In this document: positions 9,661-18,006 of the stretch, one piece after another
Layout of the letters: each line of letters starts with the position of its first letter
How positions within the stretch are numbered: position 1 is the first letter of the stretch
IMG/VR virus record: IMGVR_UViG_3300025070_000024
Coordinates: 16,917 to 80,916 of that record
DNA length: 64,000 nucleotides
Direction: 5' to 3' (one strand)
DNA from: a virus
The notes under the pieces: generated by a model
What the model saw: the letters and a program-made list of their open reading frames with translations, nothing else
Told to the model about the DNA's origin: nothing
Databases searched by the model: none
Program-made: the position numbers and the translations under genes

Positions 9661-10279
9661 CTTGTCTATTCTCTAAACGCATTTCTGTTCCTAGGATACT
9701 TTGGGTGATCCGTTGAACCATGTCCATTGAAATTGGATATTCTTTATCTGCTGTAAAAACAGTAGTACCATCACAGCATGTGTAATTTTCTAACTCTTCT
9801 GGTTGCTCAAAAATGCCTTTTACCAGAATACTTTTAGGCCGAGAGTTGAGCACGTAGATTCTGTCCTTAGTATAGATGTACTGAGGAAGTTTATTGACGT
9901 ACTTATTGTGTTTACCGTACTCGGCTTGAACTGGCGTAGTTCTTTGGAAAGGTTCTTTTGCATCTGCCGTGCCTACAAATGCAAACTCGGAACCGTCATA
10001 AATGCGAACAGGCTTTGGGATAGTCTGTTTAGTACGCCAGACGTCGCACCCAATATCGACAGCAGAGCAACACTCTAAAGCGCTAGAAGCTTCCATATCC
10101 AAACAATCTAAAGATTGTACAAGCTGACTAGGAAGACTGTGATTACGGCGCTGATCTTGCCTTACAAACTGCGCACGGTAGTACCCTACCATAAACTTAA
10201 GACGTTCGCGTAAGACCGCATCATCTCCACGCTCTAGTTGTTCTGCGATATTGTAGATGATTTCGTTTAGCGTTGCCAT
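9629..10279 (-). CDS. Ring/neck-type structural protein
   Basis: This 216-residue protein begins MATLNEIIYNIAEQLERGDD. A helix with the motif KFMVGYYRAQFVRQDQRRN follows near residues 28-46. This helical start, followed by a cysteine-containing beta-rich middle and C-terminal helices, resembles a ring protein of crAss-like phages. It starts inside the end of the holin gene (13-base overlap). It probably forms part of the tail ring stack. Confidence is limited because no catalytic motif is expected. Confidence 0.55.
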   Translation of the reverse strand: MATLNEIIYNIAEQLERGDDAVLRERLKFMVGYYRAQFVRQDQRRNHSLPSQLVQSLDCLDMEASSALECCSAVDIGCDVWRTKQTIPKPVRIYDGSEFAFVGTADAKEPFQRTTPVQAEYGKHNKYVNKLPQYIYTKDRIYVLNSRPKSILVKGIFEQPEELENYTCCDGTTVFTADKEYPISMDMVQRITQSILGTEMRLENRQDDNDEVQLRE

Positions 10280-10719
10280 GGCAATTGATTTTTATCGATA
10301 GTGCGTACCACAAAGTAGCCCCCTATAGAAGTCATAAGAATGGTTTCATACATGTTTACCCAGACCTCACGGATTTCATACTCTACTGCTAAGGTGTCTA
10401 GTAGAATAAAAACAACTAAAAAAAGAACTAAGACCCCTACTATAGCAGGACGGATATTACGAGACAACCAACTTTTGCCCGCAACATCTGATTGCCAACG
10501 TTTAGTTATTTGTTTCTCGCTAACTATGCGCACAGAAGCTTTGAAGAGTTCATTAAACTCTTCTTTATCTCCAGGCGTCAGGCTTGCATCCGAATCTACT
10601 AAGTTCTTTATTACTCCTAGTATTCCGCTGTCAGGCAGTGCATCTGCTACTGACTCAAACAACTTTGGAGATTTCTTCTTAAGCCACGACCCTACTTTGG
10701 TGTCGCGCAATTTTTTCAT
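10267..10719 (-). CDS. Three-helix holin-family protein
   Basis: This is a 150-residue protein. After a soluble helical region, the motif KRWQSDVAGKSWLSRNIRP (residues about 78-96) precedes a strong membrane helix (VGVLVLFLVVFILL), and a second hydrophobic helix follows near 125-140. This is the layout of the Holin_3TMs-type family, in which an R/K-W-D motif and SWLxxxxRP precede the first helix. It would form inner-membrane holes for lysis. The upstream DUF5675 gene may be its lysis partner. Some members of this family have never been shown to cause lysis. Confidence 0.7.
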   Translation of the reverse strand: MKKLRDTKVGSWLKKKSPKLFESVADALPDSGILGVIKNLVDSDASLTPGDKEEFNELFKASVRIVSEKQITKRWQSDVAGKSWLSRNIRPAIVGVLVLFLVVFILLDTLAVEYEIREVWVNMYETILMTSIGGYFVVRTIDKNQLPWQR

Positions 10720-10874
10720 TACAGTCGTACTGTAAAGTTAAACAAAGTCAGTTGATATTGCTTTGAGCCAAAGTCTAATACTAAATCGTATACAGTGACT
10801 TTACCGAGCCTTATTTTGACAATGAACTTATCGCCGTGTTTGTGGGGATTACCCCATGTGTTTGTAACCTTCAT
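10719..10874 (-). CDS. Small hypothetical protein between DUF5675 and holin
   Basis: This is a 51-residue frame. It starts inside the 3' end of the DUF5675 gene (ATG at 10874) and its TAA overlaps the holin ATG as TAATG. It begins MKVTNTWGNPHKHGDKF and ends in alternating hydrophobic residues (QLTLFNFTVRL), suggesting a beta-strand pair. It fills an otherwise empty 129-base gap. I do not recognise a family. Confidence 0.6.
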   Translation of the reverse strand: MKVTNTWGNPHKHGDKFIVKIRLGKVTVYDLVLDFGSKQYQLTLFNFTVRL

Positions 10875-11355
10875 CAAAGTTTTGAATTTCAATTTCTACA
10901 TGCTCTCCCTTTTCTAAGGCTTGAGCGATGGCGGGATAAACAGCATTGTACGCCTGAGTACTGTTGTGCAACTCAAACTCTCCTCCTTGTACCAATGCGG
11001 GTCGGTAGCCTAGCAAAAGGCAACCAGCAGTGTGCTCGTCAGTATTGCCACAATGAACAAGAATGTCAGTAAAGCCTGGGACGTTTTGCAAGTGAAGCAT
11101 ACCCTTGTGGATTTTAAGAAAGCGTGTGCGGTACCGATCATGGAACCCCCCAGTCTGCTTTAAACACACATCATATATGCCTTGAGGTATTCGTGTTTCT
11201 CCATACACTTTAGTCTCTCGATACTCATCCTCGAGAGTAAAGCAGAGAAACTTAAAAACCCTCTTCCCTATCTCGTATGTACTTAAAGTATTCATATACA
11301 AGACACCTAAAGTGCTGTCTCTGTTCGAAGAGATTCGTTGAAGTAAAAGCTTCAT
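10849..11355 (-). CDS. DUF5675 family protein, candidate lysis protein
   Basis: This is a 168-residue protein with the signature of DUF5675. The visible blocks are FTLEDEYRETKVYGETRIP (residues about 39-57), RFLKIHKGMLHLQNVPGF and ILVHCGNTDEHTAGCLLLG near 98-116. The histidine and cysteine in the last block are the kind of conserved residues expected of a small hydrolase or transpeptidase-like fold, but no activity is established for the family to my knowledge. Just downstream lies a holin-like gene and no classical lysozyme or amidase is visible in the window, so a cell-wall role is a reasonable inference. Confidence 0.7.
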   Translation of the reverse strand: MKLLLQRISSNRDSTLGVLYMNTLSTYEIGKRVFKFLCFTLEDEYRETKVYGETRIPQGIYDVCLKQTGGFHDRYRTRFLKIHKGMLHLQNVPGFTDILVHCGNTDEHTAGCLLLGYRPALVQGGEFELHNSTQAYNAVYPAIAQALEKGEHVEIEIQNFDEGYKHMG

Positions 11356-11386
11356 GACGGGGTTATGCTAAAGATAACAGGGAATA

Positions 11387-11653
11387 TTACTCTAAAATAT
11401 CAGTAGGAAGGAAGTCTTCTGCAGGCCAACCAACCTTATTCAGCTCCAGCTTAACTTGATCATAGTCGTATGGACCTAGATATCGGTTTGTTGTTGCGGG
11501 AGTGTAGTTACGGTCATCAGTTTTAATGATGAAGTAAAGCCCGTCACTACGATATGAAAGATTGTCTGATGCCTCCAACACTTTGCTGAAATCAATATCG
11601 TTGAGGTCTAAGGCATCAATAAAGAAATACCTTCTTGTTGCTGGTATAATCAT
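11387..11653 (-). CDS. Small hypothetical protein
   Basis: This is an 88-residue protein beginning MIIPATRRYFFIDALDLNDI. It has alternating hydrophobic and aromatic residues and an acidic C-terminus (EDFLPTDILE). It overlaps the end of the LamG adhesin gene by four bases (ATGA-type junction), so the two are probably co-translated. No family is recognised. It could be a chaperone or minor part of the fibre assembly. Confidence 0.55.
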   Translation of the reverse strand: MIIPATRRYFFIDALDLNDIDFSKVLEASDNLSYRSDGLYFIIKTDDRNYTPATTNRYLGPYDYDQVKLELNKVGWPAEDFLPTDILE

Positions 11654-12651
11654 ATTGCTCCGTACCTATCTACATATGCATCAAAGTTCTGCTCTATCTC
11701 TGTGGCAGACAACACCCTGTTATACATCATTAGCTCATAGGTATTTGTAGACAAAGAATTAGAACTGACCCTTGGATTTCCATTGTATTGAGTGTTCAAT
11801 GGCGACACACCATGATGCCAATATTGACTGCCGTCTTTAATCTGGCTAGTAGTGTCATAAGTCAGGTTTGCACTAGACCCGCTAAGATTACTCATTGACC
11901 CCTGTGATGCGCTGGCAGTAAATGTTTGACCATTAATATAACAGATAAGGTTATTGCTTGAGCTAGAGGTTAAGTCAACGGTCATAGCAACATGGATCTT
12001 AGTGTTGGGCTTTAGTTCGTACTGACTTCGACTACTATTGTAATGGAAGTAAGTTGACATATTACTAGGAGGCTTTAGTCTAACAAGAGAGCCATAGTAA
12101 TTACTATGGTCAAACCCGTAAAGACCATATCTTAGGAGTGTACCTCTGGTAGAGGAAGAATAAGTTTGCCTTCTGCGCCTACTTGCCAATCCACAATATG
12201 CGTCGCTTACTACATACCCCGTGCTTCCATTTTCAGGAAAAGACAAGACAGCCATAAAGGTATATTGGTCCTGATCGTGGGTTTCACTACCACCAGAGGC
12301 CGAACCCGTTCCATAAAAGTAGTCACCTGAAGAAACGCTTATTTCGCCATAGTCATCAACCCCATCAAACTGTATGTAGTTGTCCCCTGCGTTAGGCTCA
12401 GTCGGACCATTGTTAAGGGCCATACTATATCCGTTAGAGCTTATGTCCGTCCATGTACTTGGGTTTGTGGATGAGTTATAACTGTTCTCATCTCCTGCAT
12501 TAAAATGCATCTCCAAGCCACTACTTACATAGTCGGTCAAAGATACAGATGTCGCCTCAGATCCGTTAAACTTCGCAATGCTTGCCTTAGCCGTGCTGTT
12601 AATCTCAGCAATAGAGCTTAGGGCTAAAGAATTTATTTTCTCAATAGCCAT
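11650..12651 (-). CDS. LamG-domain adhesin / fibre protein
   Basis: This is a 333-residue protein. After a short helical N-terminus (MAIEKINSLALSSIAEIN) comes a concanavalin/laminin-G-like domain of about 280 residues. Visible features are the strand with YIQFDGVDDYGEI (residues 90-105), KIHVAMTVDL and LICYINGQTF in the middle, and the family's typical last strand and helix, TYELMMYNRVLSATEIEQNF. LamG domains bind carbohydrate or protein surfaces, so this is probably a receptor-binding or carbohydrate-binding virion protein. It overlaps the previous gene as TAATG. Confidence 0.75.
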   Translation of the reverse strand: MAIEKINSLALSSIAEINSTAKASIAKFNGSEATSVSLTDYVSSGLEMHFNAGDENSYNSSTNPSTWTDISSNGYSMALNNGPTEPNAGDNYIQFDGVDDYGEISVSSGDYFYGTGSASGGSETHDQDQYTFMAVLSFPENGSTGYVVSDAYCGLASRRRRQTYSSSTRGTLLRYGLYGFDHSNYYGSLVRLKPPSNMSTYFHYNSSRSQYELKPNTKIHVAMTVDLTSSSSNNLICYINGQTFTASASQGSMSNLSGSSANLTYDTTSQIKDGSQYWHHGVSPLNTQYNGNPRVSSNSLSTNTYELMMYNRVLSATEIEQNFDAYVDRYGAI

Positions 12652-13796
12652 TATGAAAGCTCTACGTAATCATCAGAAGGATTGAAGTAAATAAGCCCCG
12701 TGCTCAGAGCGTAACCCACTATACGAACTATGTCACCTGTAGTGTAAGAGCTGATGTCATTTGTAATCCCTGCGGCTGTAAGGCTTACATAAAGCGTGTC
12801 TCCTGGAGTGAAGCTATTGCTGAACGAAATGACACCTTTGATAAACATGCCATCGGTTGTAGCACTTGAGCCTAAAGCAATGCCTAACATACCCGCAGTT
12901 GTTGACTCTGCATCAGCATCTGCATTAGCCCATCTTGAGGAAGCAGGAGAACCTGCTGCACCCATATATCTTAACTGCCCAGCAGACATGCTGCTAGCGT
13001 TGCCCCACTTCAGCACCTCTCCTTCGTATGAGTCATTGGAGTACGCAGTATCCCTAGTTTCAACTTTTAGGTAGACGCCGTCTAATATGTACGGATCCCC
13101 TGGTATCGTAGGTGTGTTAGAAATATCTCCGTAATCGATACCGCTGGTATCACCGCTAAATGTTACAGTGTTTGCAGCACCAGAGAATGTAACATCTCCA
13201 GATACATCCAAAGAGCTGGTGTTCAAGTCTACTGCAGGAGCTTGTACGATGTTACTCATCTGCATATCTAGAACCTCAACTGGAGTGCCTGCATTTTCTA
13301 GATACACTTCCAACCTTCCATACGCAGAGTTCTTACCAGACGTATTGTTTAGGTCGTCCTCGGTAATTTTTAAGTAGCTACCATACAACCCAATAGATGC
13401 GCTGTGCAGATTTAATTCAAGTGTACCTGCATCGTCTCTGTCAGCTCCACCAGTGCCTTCTTTATGTCGAATCTTAGTGGTTCCAGAGTTATCTGAGTTT
13501 TCATCTTTTACTAGAAAGTCATCTATGACTTTTTTGTCGAAGATTGCATTAAGATCAGTTACAGTAGCAGCACGACTACTGTTCAGTACAGTACCGCTTT
13601 CGTCTTCTATTCCTCTATAGTCTAGTCCACTAAACACTACCGTAGAGGTAGTAGTATCTGTAATATCAATTCCTACAGAAATTATGCTGTTGTTACTAGC
13701 AGATAGTACACCTCCTCCATCATAAACTAGCCCTGTCCCTACGTCCGCTTTTAGAATAACCAGACCACCCTTGCTGTATATCTGAATAGTTTTCAT
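12651..13796 (-). CDS. Fibre/virion surface protein
   Basis: This 381-residue protein is rich in S, T, G and D. The N-terminal 80 residues hold short beta-repeats (SVGIDITDTTTSTVVFSG). The last 140 residues (from DPYILDGVYLKVETRD) contain GEVLKWGN, AGMLGIALGS and GMFIKGVIS. This arrangement of short strands is typical of phage fibre tips and capsid-decorating domains. It lies inside the adhesin cluster and overlaps both neighbours by a few bases. The exact role is not known. Confidence 0.6.
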   Translation of the reverse strand: MKTIQIYSKGGLVILKADVGTGLVYDGGGVLSASNNSIISVGIDITDTTTSTVVFSGLDYRGIEDESGTVLNSSRAATVTDLNAIFDKKVIDDFLVKDENSDNSGTTKIRHKEGTGGADRDDAGTLELNLHSASIGLYGSYLKITEDDLNNTSGKNSAYGRLEVYLENAGTPVEVLDMQMSNIVQAPAVDLNTSSLDVSGDVTFSGAANTVTFSGDTSGIDYGDISNTPTIPGDPYILDGVYLKVETRDTAYSNDSYEGEVLKWGNASSMSAGQLRYMGAAGSPASSRWANADADAESTTAGMLGIALGSSATTDGMFIKGVISFSNSFTPGDTLYVSLTAAGITNDISSYTTGDIVRIVGYALSTGLIYFNPSDDYVELS

Positions 13797-15358
13797 CCTT
13801 GCTCACACTTTGCTGTTACGGACAGATTTAACAAATAGAATACTGCACTAGGTGCATCAGGAACATAGTAGTCATACTCTATTTCAATTCTAGTTGTAGC
13901 ACTTATTACGTTATTAGCAACTCCTACATCAGTATCCCCAAATTCGTTTTGGTTTGCAAAATCTACTAGTGTAAGCGGTTCTTGGTTAGGTCTCGCATCG
14001 AAGGCTTCAGTAAAACCACCAGAAATTGCAGTGGTGGGACAATTTACCACCCAATTAAAATATTTTGTCTGCAGTACAGTTCCTGAACTGTTTTTCAGCC
14101 TCACCCTCGCAATAAATCCTAAGTTGTGATTTCCTTGGAGAATTCGTGTAAAGCCAATTACAGTAAACGCAGATAGTTTAATTTTTACTAGCCCATCTTG
14201 GAAGGTAGGGTCGCTTGCCCCTCCTGCATATTCAAATCCAAAGAAGCTTCTGTTAGAGCTTGTGGCACCTATGGATTCAAATACATCCCATGCTCCTACA
14301 CCAGGGGTACCATTTGCTGCTGTAAAGAAAAATTCGGTTTGATAGTCTGTACTGCCACTTTGAAGATCTGTAGCATCAGGCCCGCCTGCTGTAGCCCAGT
14401 CATCATTCTGGTAAGCAGTCTGAATCATTTCCACTGCATTAGTGGGGTCTGTAAGACCAGATGAACTTATCACGTATGAGGATGTAGATAGGGATAGATT
14501 TCCTGTGGGGTCGCCTAGGTTTGAGCCAAATCCCCCTAGGAAAATAATGAGGTCAGCAGAACCAACAATGCCGTCGCCGTCAAAGTCACCAATTACTCCG
14601 TTGTCTGGGTTTGTGTATGTAGTCTCTGTTCCTAGCCCAGCCTCAACAACAGCCTGTATCATTTGCTGCAAAATACTCCCAAGGAAATCATCAAAGCTCA
14701 TCGCCTTGTTCCTCTTGTCACCTGTATCGTATATAGGAAGTCTATAGTCTTCTGCGTCGTCTTGAAGGTCTTGTCCTGGAACTGTAGGATATGCATTGGC
14801 AGCTAATCCTATTTCAACCCAGTTATCTTCGCTTTCCCAATCGTCAAGTTCTATTGCGCTGTTTATATCTTCATCAGTAACAGAAACGTTTTCACTGCCT
14901 CCTCCAAGGACGGCACTCGCTCCTCCACTACTATGATCTAGACCAAACGGTTTTGTCTTGTAGACAAAGATTCTGGTTGAAGTGTCAAACCCATAAAATT
15001 GCTCGCTGCCTGTTATTACAGTACCTGTTAACCCAACTACTTCAGTAAAATCTGTTGCTGCATAAGTACCGTCTGCGTTAAAGTCGTATTCTGGAGAGGA
15101 GGTGCTGGTTGTTGGTTCATCGTCCACATCAAGAGTGCTATCAAAAGCACTAACCTCATTGTAAATCTTATCCCCATACAGAACGACTGCTACGTACCCA
15201 TAGCATCTTTTGTTTTCGGGTACAGCATCTCTGTCGGAAAAATTCCGGAAAATACCAAACCCTTTTATACCACCCCCAGAAGTAGCGTCCTTTGACGCAT
15301 CAATAACTGGATAGTCAGAGTTTACATTCTCAATTACATCAGCTAGCTTTATCGGCAT
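13793..15358 (-). CDS. Fibre protein with dockerin/EF-hand-like motif
   Basis: This is a 521-residue protein. Its start (PIKLADVIENVNSDYPVID) matches the start of the 696-residue protein encoded at 18007-20097, so the N-terminus is probably a shared virion-docking module. Near residues 257-280 is a calcium-loop motif of the dockerin type I / EF-hand kind (GDFDGDGIVGSADLIIFLGG), directly after a putative helix. The C-terminal 240 residues are beta-rich. I infer a tail fibre or receptor-binding component. Calcium binding is predicted from the loop residues only. Confidence 0.65.
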   Translation of the reverse strand: MPIKLADVIENVNSDYPVIDASKDATSGGGIKGFGIFRNFSDRDAVPENKRCYGYVAVVLYGDKIYNEVSAFDSTLDVDDEPTTSTSSPEYDFNADGTYAATDFTEVVGLTGTVITGSEQFYGFDTSTRIFVYKTKPFGLDHSSGGASAVLGGGSENVSVTDEDINSAIELDDWESEDNWVEIGLAANAYPTVPGQDLQDDAEDYRLPIYDTGDKRNKAMSFDDFLGSILQQMIQAVVEAGLGTETTYTNPDNGVIGDFDGDGIVGSADLIIFLGGFGSNLGDPTGNLSLSTSSYVISSSGLTDPTNAVEMIQTAYQNDDWATAGGPDATDLQSGSTDYQTEFFFTAANGTPGVGAWDVFESIGATSSNRSFFGFEYAGGASDPTFQDGLVKIKLSAFTVIGFTRILQGNHNLGFIARVRLKNSSGTVLQTKYFNWVVNCPTTAISGGFTEAFDARPNQEPLTLVDFANQNEFGDTDVGVANNVISATTRIEIEYDYYVPDAPSAVFYLLNLSVTAKCEQG

Positions 15359-15722
15359 CTTCTTTCACGATTAAGTAGTCCATAGCTGCAAGCAGAACAT
15401 TAGGCTCAATCGTCAAAGTGCCATCATCTATAAGAGTGACCTTCTTTAAACGGATTTTCTGTTCCGTATTTAAAAGATCCTCTACTTGATCACGAAATGC
15501 CGAAGCATCTTCTTCACTTACTTCTGGCTCTCCCTTCGCATCTGTAGATGCTTTGGTTTTTAGAACTGCGATATGAGTCTCTCGTTGCTCTTCAAATAAC
15601 TCTACTACAGGCTTAAGTTTTGAGATATTCTGAGCGAGCATCCAACTTGTTTTAAGTGGCAGCGTGTTAGTGCTGATTTGCTGGAAGGCACGGAAAACGT
15701 TGATACATTCTTTGAGTAACAT
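15339..15722 (-). CDS. Small helical protein, candidate tail-assembly protein
   Basis: This 127-residue, charged helical protein begins MLLKECINVFRAFQQISTN and has a long coiled-coil-like middle and an acidic C-terminus. The pattern of a helix containing LPLKTSWMLAQN, a central charged helix and a final segment around TIEPNVLLAAMDYLI is shared by small proteins that sit in phage tail gene clusters and are presumed assembly chaperones. It overlaps the downstream fibre gene by 20 bases. The function is inferred from size and context. Confidence 0.55.
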   Translation of the reverse strand: MLLKECINVFRAFQQISTNTLPLKTSWMLAQNISKLKPVVELFEEQRETHIAVLKTKASTDAKGEPEVSEEDASAFRDQVEDLLNTEQKIRLKKVTLIDDGTLTIEPNVLLAAMDYLIVKEDADKAS

Positions 15723-15752
15723 GAATACTATTCTTTGGTATGCTAATATACA

Positions 15753-17996
15753 TCAACCAATGATAACGATGTCAAATGCGTCGCCCGCAGTAGCGGCTGC
15801 AATGTATATCTTCGCCTTTTGAAGATCGTTGGCAATGAACTTGACATATACAATTTCATCACTATCGTTGGTGACTTGTACCAAGATTCTTTTCGTATTC
15901 AGATTGTGCGTTATTTCCGCATAGCCAGCAGTCACATTTGCTTCAGTCCACGCATATGCGTCAGACACAAACTTCTCTGCAATCTTGTTTTCTACAGAAG
16001 CTGCGTGGCTCCAGTTGTTGACTGCCCACACACTAGCACTGTGATCAAAGACAACTTTTGGATACTTATTAGCATCATCGGTAACGTAGCCTTTCTTAAA
16101 TGCTTCAATACCTATGTCAGTAGCCAGCTCTGCAGCATCATCATAGTCAGCATCAAGAGCGTCATCAGCATTACCAAGTGTAATGATGGCGTCTTTCATG
16201 TAGATATTCTCCTGCTGCAGATTGATTATAGTGCCACCACCAAGCACAGTAAAGTCTCCTTTTACAAGCAAGTCACCAGTAGTCAGCTTACCTCTATCAG
16301 CGGTACTTGAGGGAGTGAAGGTGAGATCATTTGTATCAATCTGCACACCGGTTACGGTCTCGCCATTGCCGGCTGTGGTTAGAACCACTTTGTGTGCGTT
16401 AGCATCGGTGCCTTCGGCAACCCCAACGTTAGTAAAAGTCTCTGACGTTAGGTATGTTCCGCTAATATCAGGTATATCATCTGCTGTTAGATCTGCACCT
16501 GCAGTAACCAAACCGTTAGCATCATACGTTATCTTGGTCTTTGTAGCACCTGTGATAGAAGCATTGGCTGTGAGTTTGGCATTGATTTGTGTCTGTATGG
16601 CTGAGGTAACTCCAGCTACATACCCGAGCTCTGCGGATGTAACAGCAGAAACACCAACTTTACCCGATGCATCAGATACCAGCGCTTTGCTTGCAGTAAG
16701 GTTATCACTGACTATCGTTGTAGCACCACCCGTAATGGTAGCTTGCTTGGCGTTGATTTGAGCCTGTATTCCACTCGTCACCCCATCAAGGTACCCAAGC
16801 TCTGTAGCAGTTACATCGGATACTGCAACTTTTCCCGATGCATCAGAAACCAGTGCTAAGCTAGCCCCAAGATTGTCACTAACGATAGTAGTAGCACCAC
16901 CAGTTATTGTGGCTTGCTTAGCATTAATCTGTGCTTGAATGCCGCTAGTTACTCCGTCTAAATGTCCAAGTTCTGTAGCAGTAACGTCTGAAACAGCTAC
17001 TTTTCCAGAGCCGTCAGAAACCAATGCAAGTGATGCTCCCAGGTTGTCGCTAACAATGGTTGTTGCGCCTCCCGTGATAGTTGCTTGCTTACTATTAATC
17101 TGCGCTTGGATACCACTAGTCACCCCATCCAAATATCCTAACTCTGTAGCTGTGACATCAGACACGGCCACCTTTCCAGAAGCATCGGAGACAAGTGCTA
17201 GGCTAGTACCAAGGTTATCAGATACAATGGTAGTTGCACCCCCAGTTATTGTACTTTGAAAACCGGTTAACAGGGGTGGAGTATACGTAAACTCACCAGC
17301 TTCATCATACGTAAGAGTACCAGTTCCAGATGCTGCATTTTGAGTAACATCAAAGTCTGTAAGCTCGATTCCCCCTCCTACACCAAAGTCACCAATATAT
17401 TTATAGCCTTGGATGTAGACTTTGTCGGTACCAGCAATAGACCCAGTCAGCGACGTTGAAGCTCCAAGCGTACCGGATTCGTTTTCGTTAACCCAGTATA
17501 GAATACCTGCCTGGTAATCAAAGTACCACTCTGCGGTATCATTACCCGGCTCAACTTGGAATACCTGTGCTCCCGTACTAGTTCCATTTGTACCTCCAAC
17601 AGTTGTTGCAACAGCGTCGGTGCCATTCCAACCGGCGGGTCCAACATATACTTTGACCAAGTAGTTAGCACCAAACTCCGGTGGAATCCAGTCTGTTTGT
17701 CCTGTTGTCCAGGACCGCTTAAATCCACTAATATTCGTGTTCTGTGCGGCAGACACAGCTGTACATTGTACAGTATCTGCACCAGTGTACAGCTCGACTT
17801 GAGACGTATCCGCACCTGGGGGAGACGTAGGAATACTACCTGCTTCTCTCCACAGCTTATCCGCACGCAACAGCAATGGACTCGCTGTAGCTTCACCAAA
17901 CGGATCTGTATTTTCAGACGTTTCAGTCTTAGCCTTACCAAAAGCTATCTTCTTGATAAGAAGATCTAGTTTCTCTTCAGTAGAAAATGATGACAT
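15753..17996 (-). CDS. Tail fibre protein with four 57-residue repeats
   Basis: This is a 747-residue protein. The N-terminal 200 residues begin MSSFSTEEKLDLLIKKIAFG and look like a fibre-attachment region shared with other marine phage fibres. Residues about 247-474 are four tandem 57-residue repeats with the core ATELGYLDGVTSGIQAQIN, a phrase common in phage fibre shafts. A glycine-rich region follows, and the C-terminal 110 residues (KIAEKFVSDAYAW, then NLNTKRILVQVTND) form a compact beta domain. It is probably a long trimeric fibre for adsorption. Confidence 0.7.
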   Translation of the reverse strand: MSSFSTEEKLDLLIKKIAFGKAKTETSENTDPFGEATASPLLLRADKLWREAGSIPTSPPGADTSQVELYTGADTVQCTAVSAAQNTNISGFKRSWTTGQTDWIPPEFGANYLVKVYVGPAGWNGTDAVATTVGGTNGTSTGAQVFQVEPGNDTAEWYFDYQAGILYWVNENESGTLGASTSLTGSIAGTDKVYIQGYKYIGDFGVGGGIELTDFDVTQNAASGTGTLTYDEAGEFTYTPPLLTGFQSTITGGATTIVSDNLGTSLALVSDASGKVAVSDVTATELGYLDGVTSGIQAQINSKQATITGGATTIVSDNLGASLALVSDGSGKVAVSDVTATELGHLDGVTSGIQAQINAKQATITGGATTIVSDNLGASLALVSDASGKVAVSDVTATELGYLDGVTSGIQAQINAKQATITGGATTIVSDNLTASKALVSDASGKVGVSAVTSAELGYVAGVTSAIQTQINAKLTANASITGATKTKITYDANGLVTAGADLTADDIPDISGTYLTSETFTNVGVAEGTDANAHKVVLTTAGNGETVTGVQIDTNDLTFTPSSTADRGKLTTGDLLVKGDFTVLGGGTIINLQQENIYMKDAIITLGNADDALDADYDDAAELATDIGIEAFKKGYVTDDANKYPKVVFDHSASVWAVNNWSHAASVENKIAEKFVSDAYAWTEANVTAGYAEITHNLNTKRILVQVTNDSDEIVYVKFIANDLQKAKIYIAAATAGDAFDIVIIG
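16575..17258 (-). repeat. Four tandem 171-base coding repeats
   Basis: Four in-frame units cover 17258-17088, 17087-16917, 16916-16746 and 16745-16575. Units 1 to 3 differ at only a few residues (for example A to G and Y to H), while unit 4 is more diverged (VSAVTSAELGYVAG). At the DNA level the units differ at a large share of third codon positions although the protein is nearly the same. They form the shaft of the fibre. Confidence 0.85.
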
Positions 17997-18006
17997 TATT
18001 CAAGTA

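Noticed and set aside
16222-16761. 179-residue plus-strand open frame
   Set aside because: It is the antisense of the fibre repeats and of a biased S/T/V composition. The minus-strand frame is continuous and has recognisable fibre sequence.
16575-17258. Possible CRISPR-like array because of regular 171-base repeats
   Set aside because: The units are contiguous, in frame and without spacers. They code for fibre repeats.
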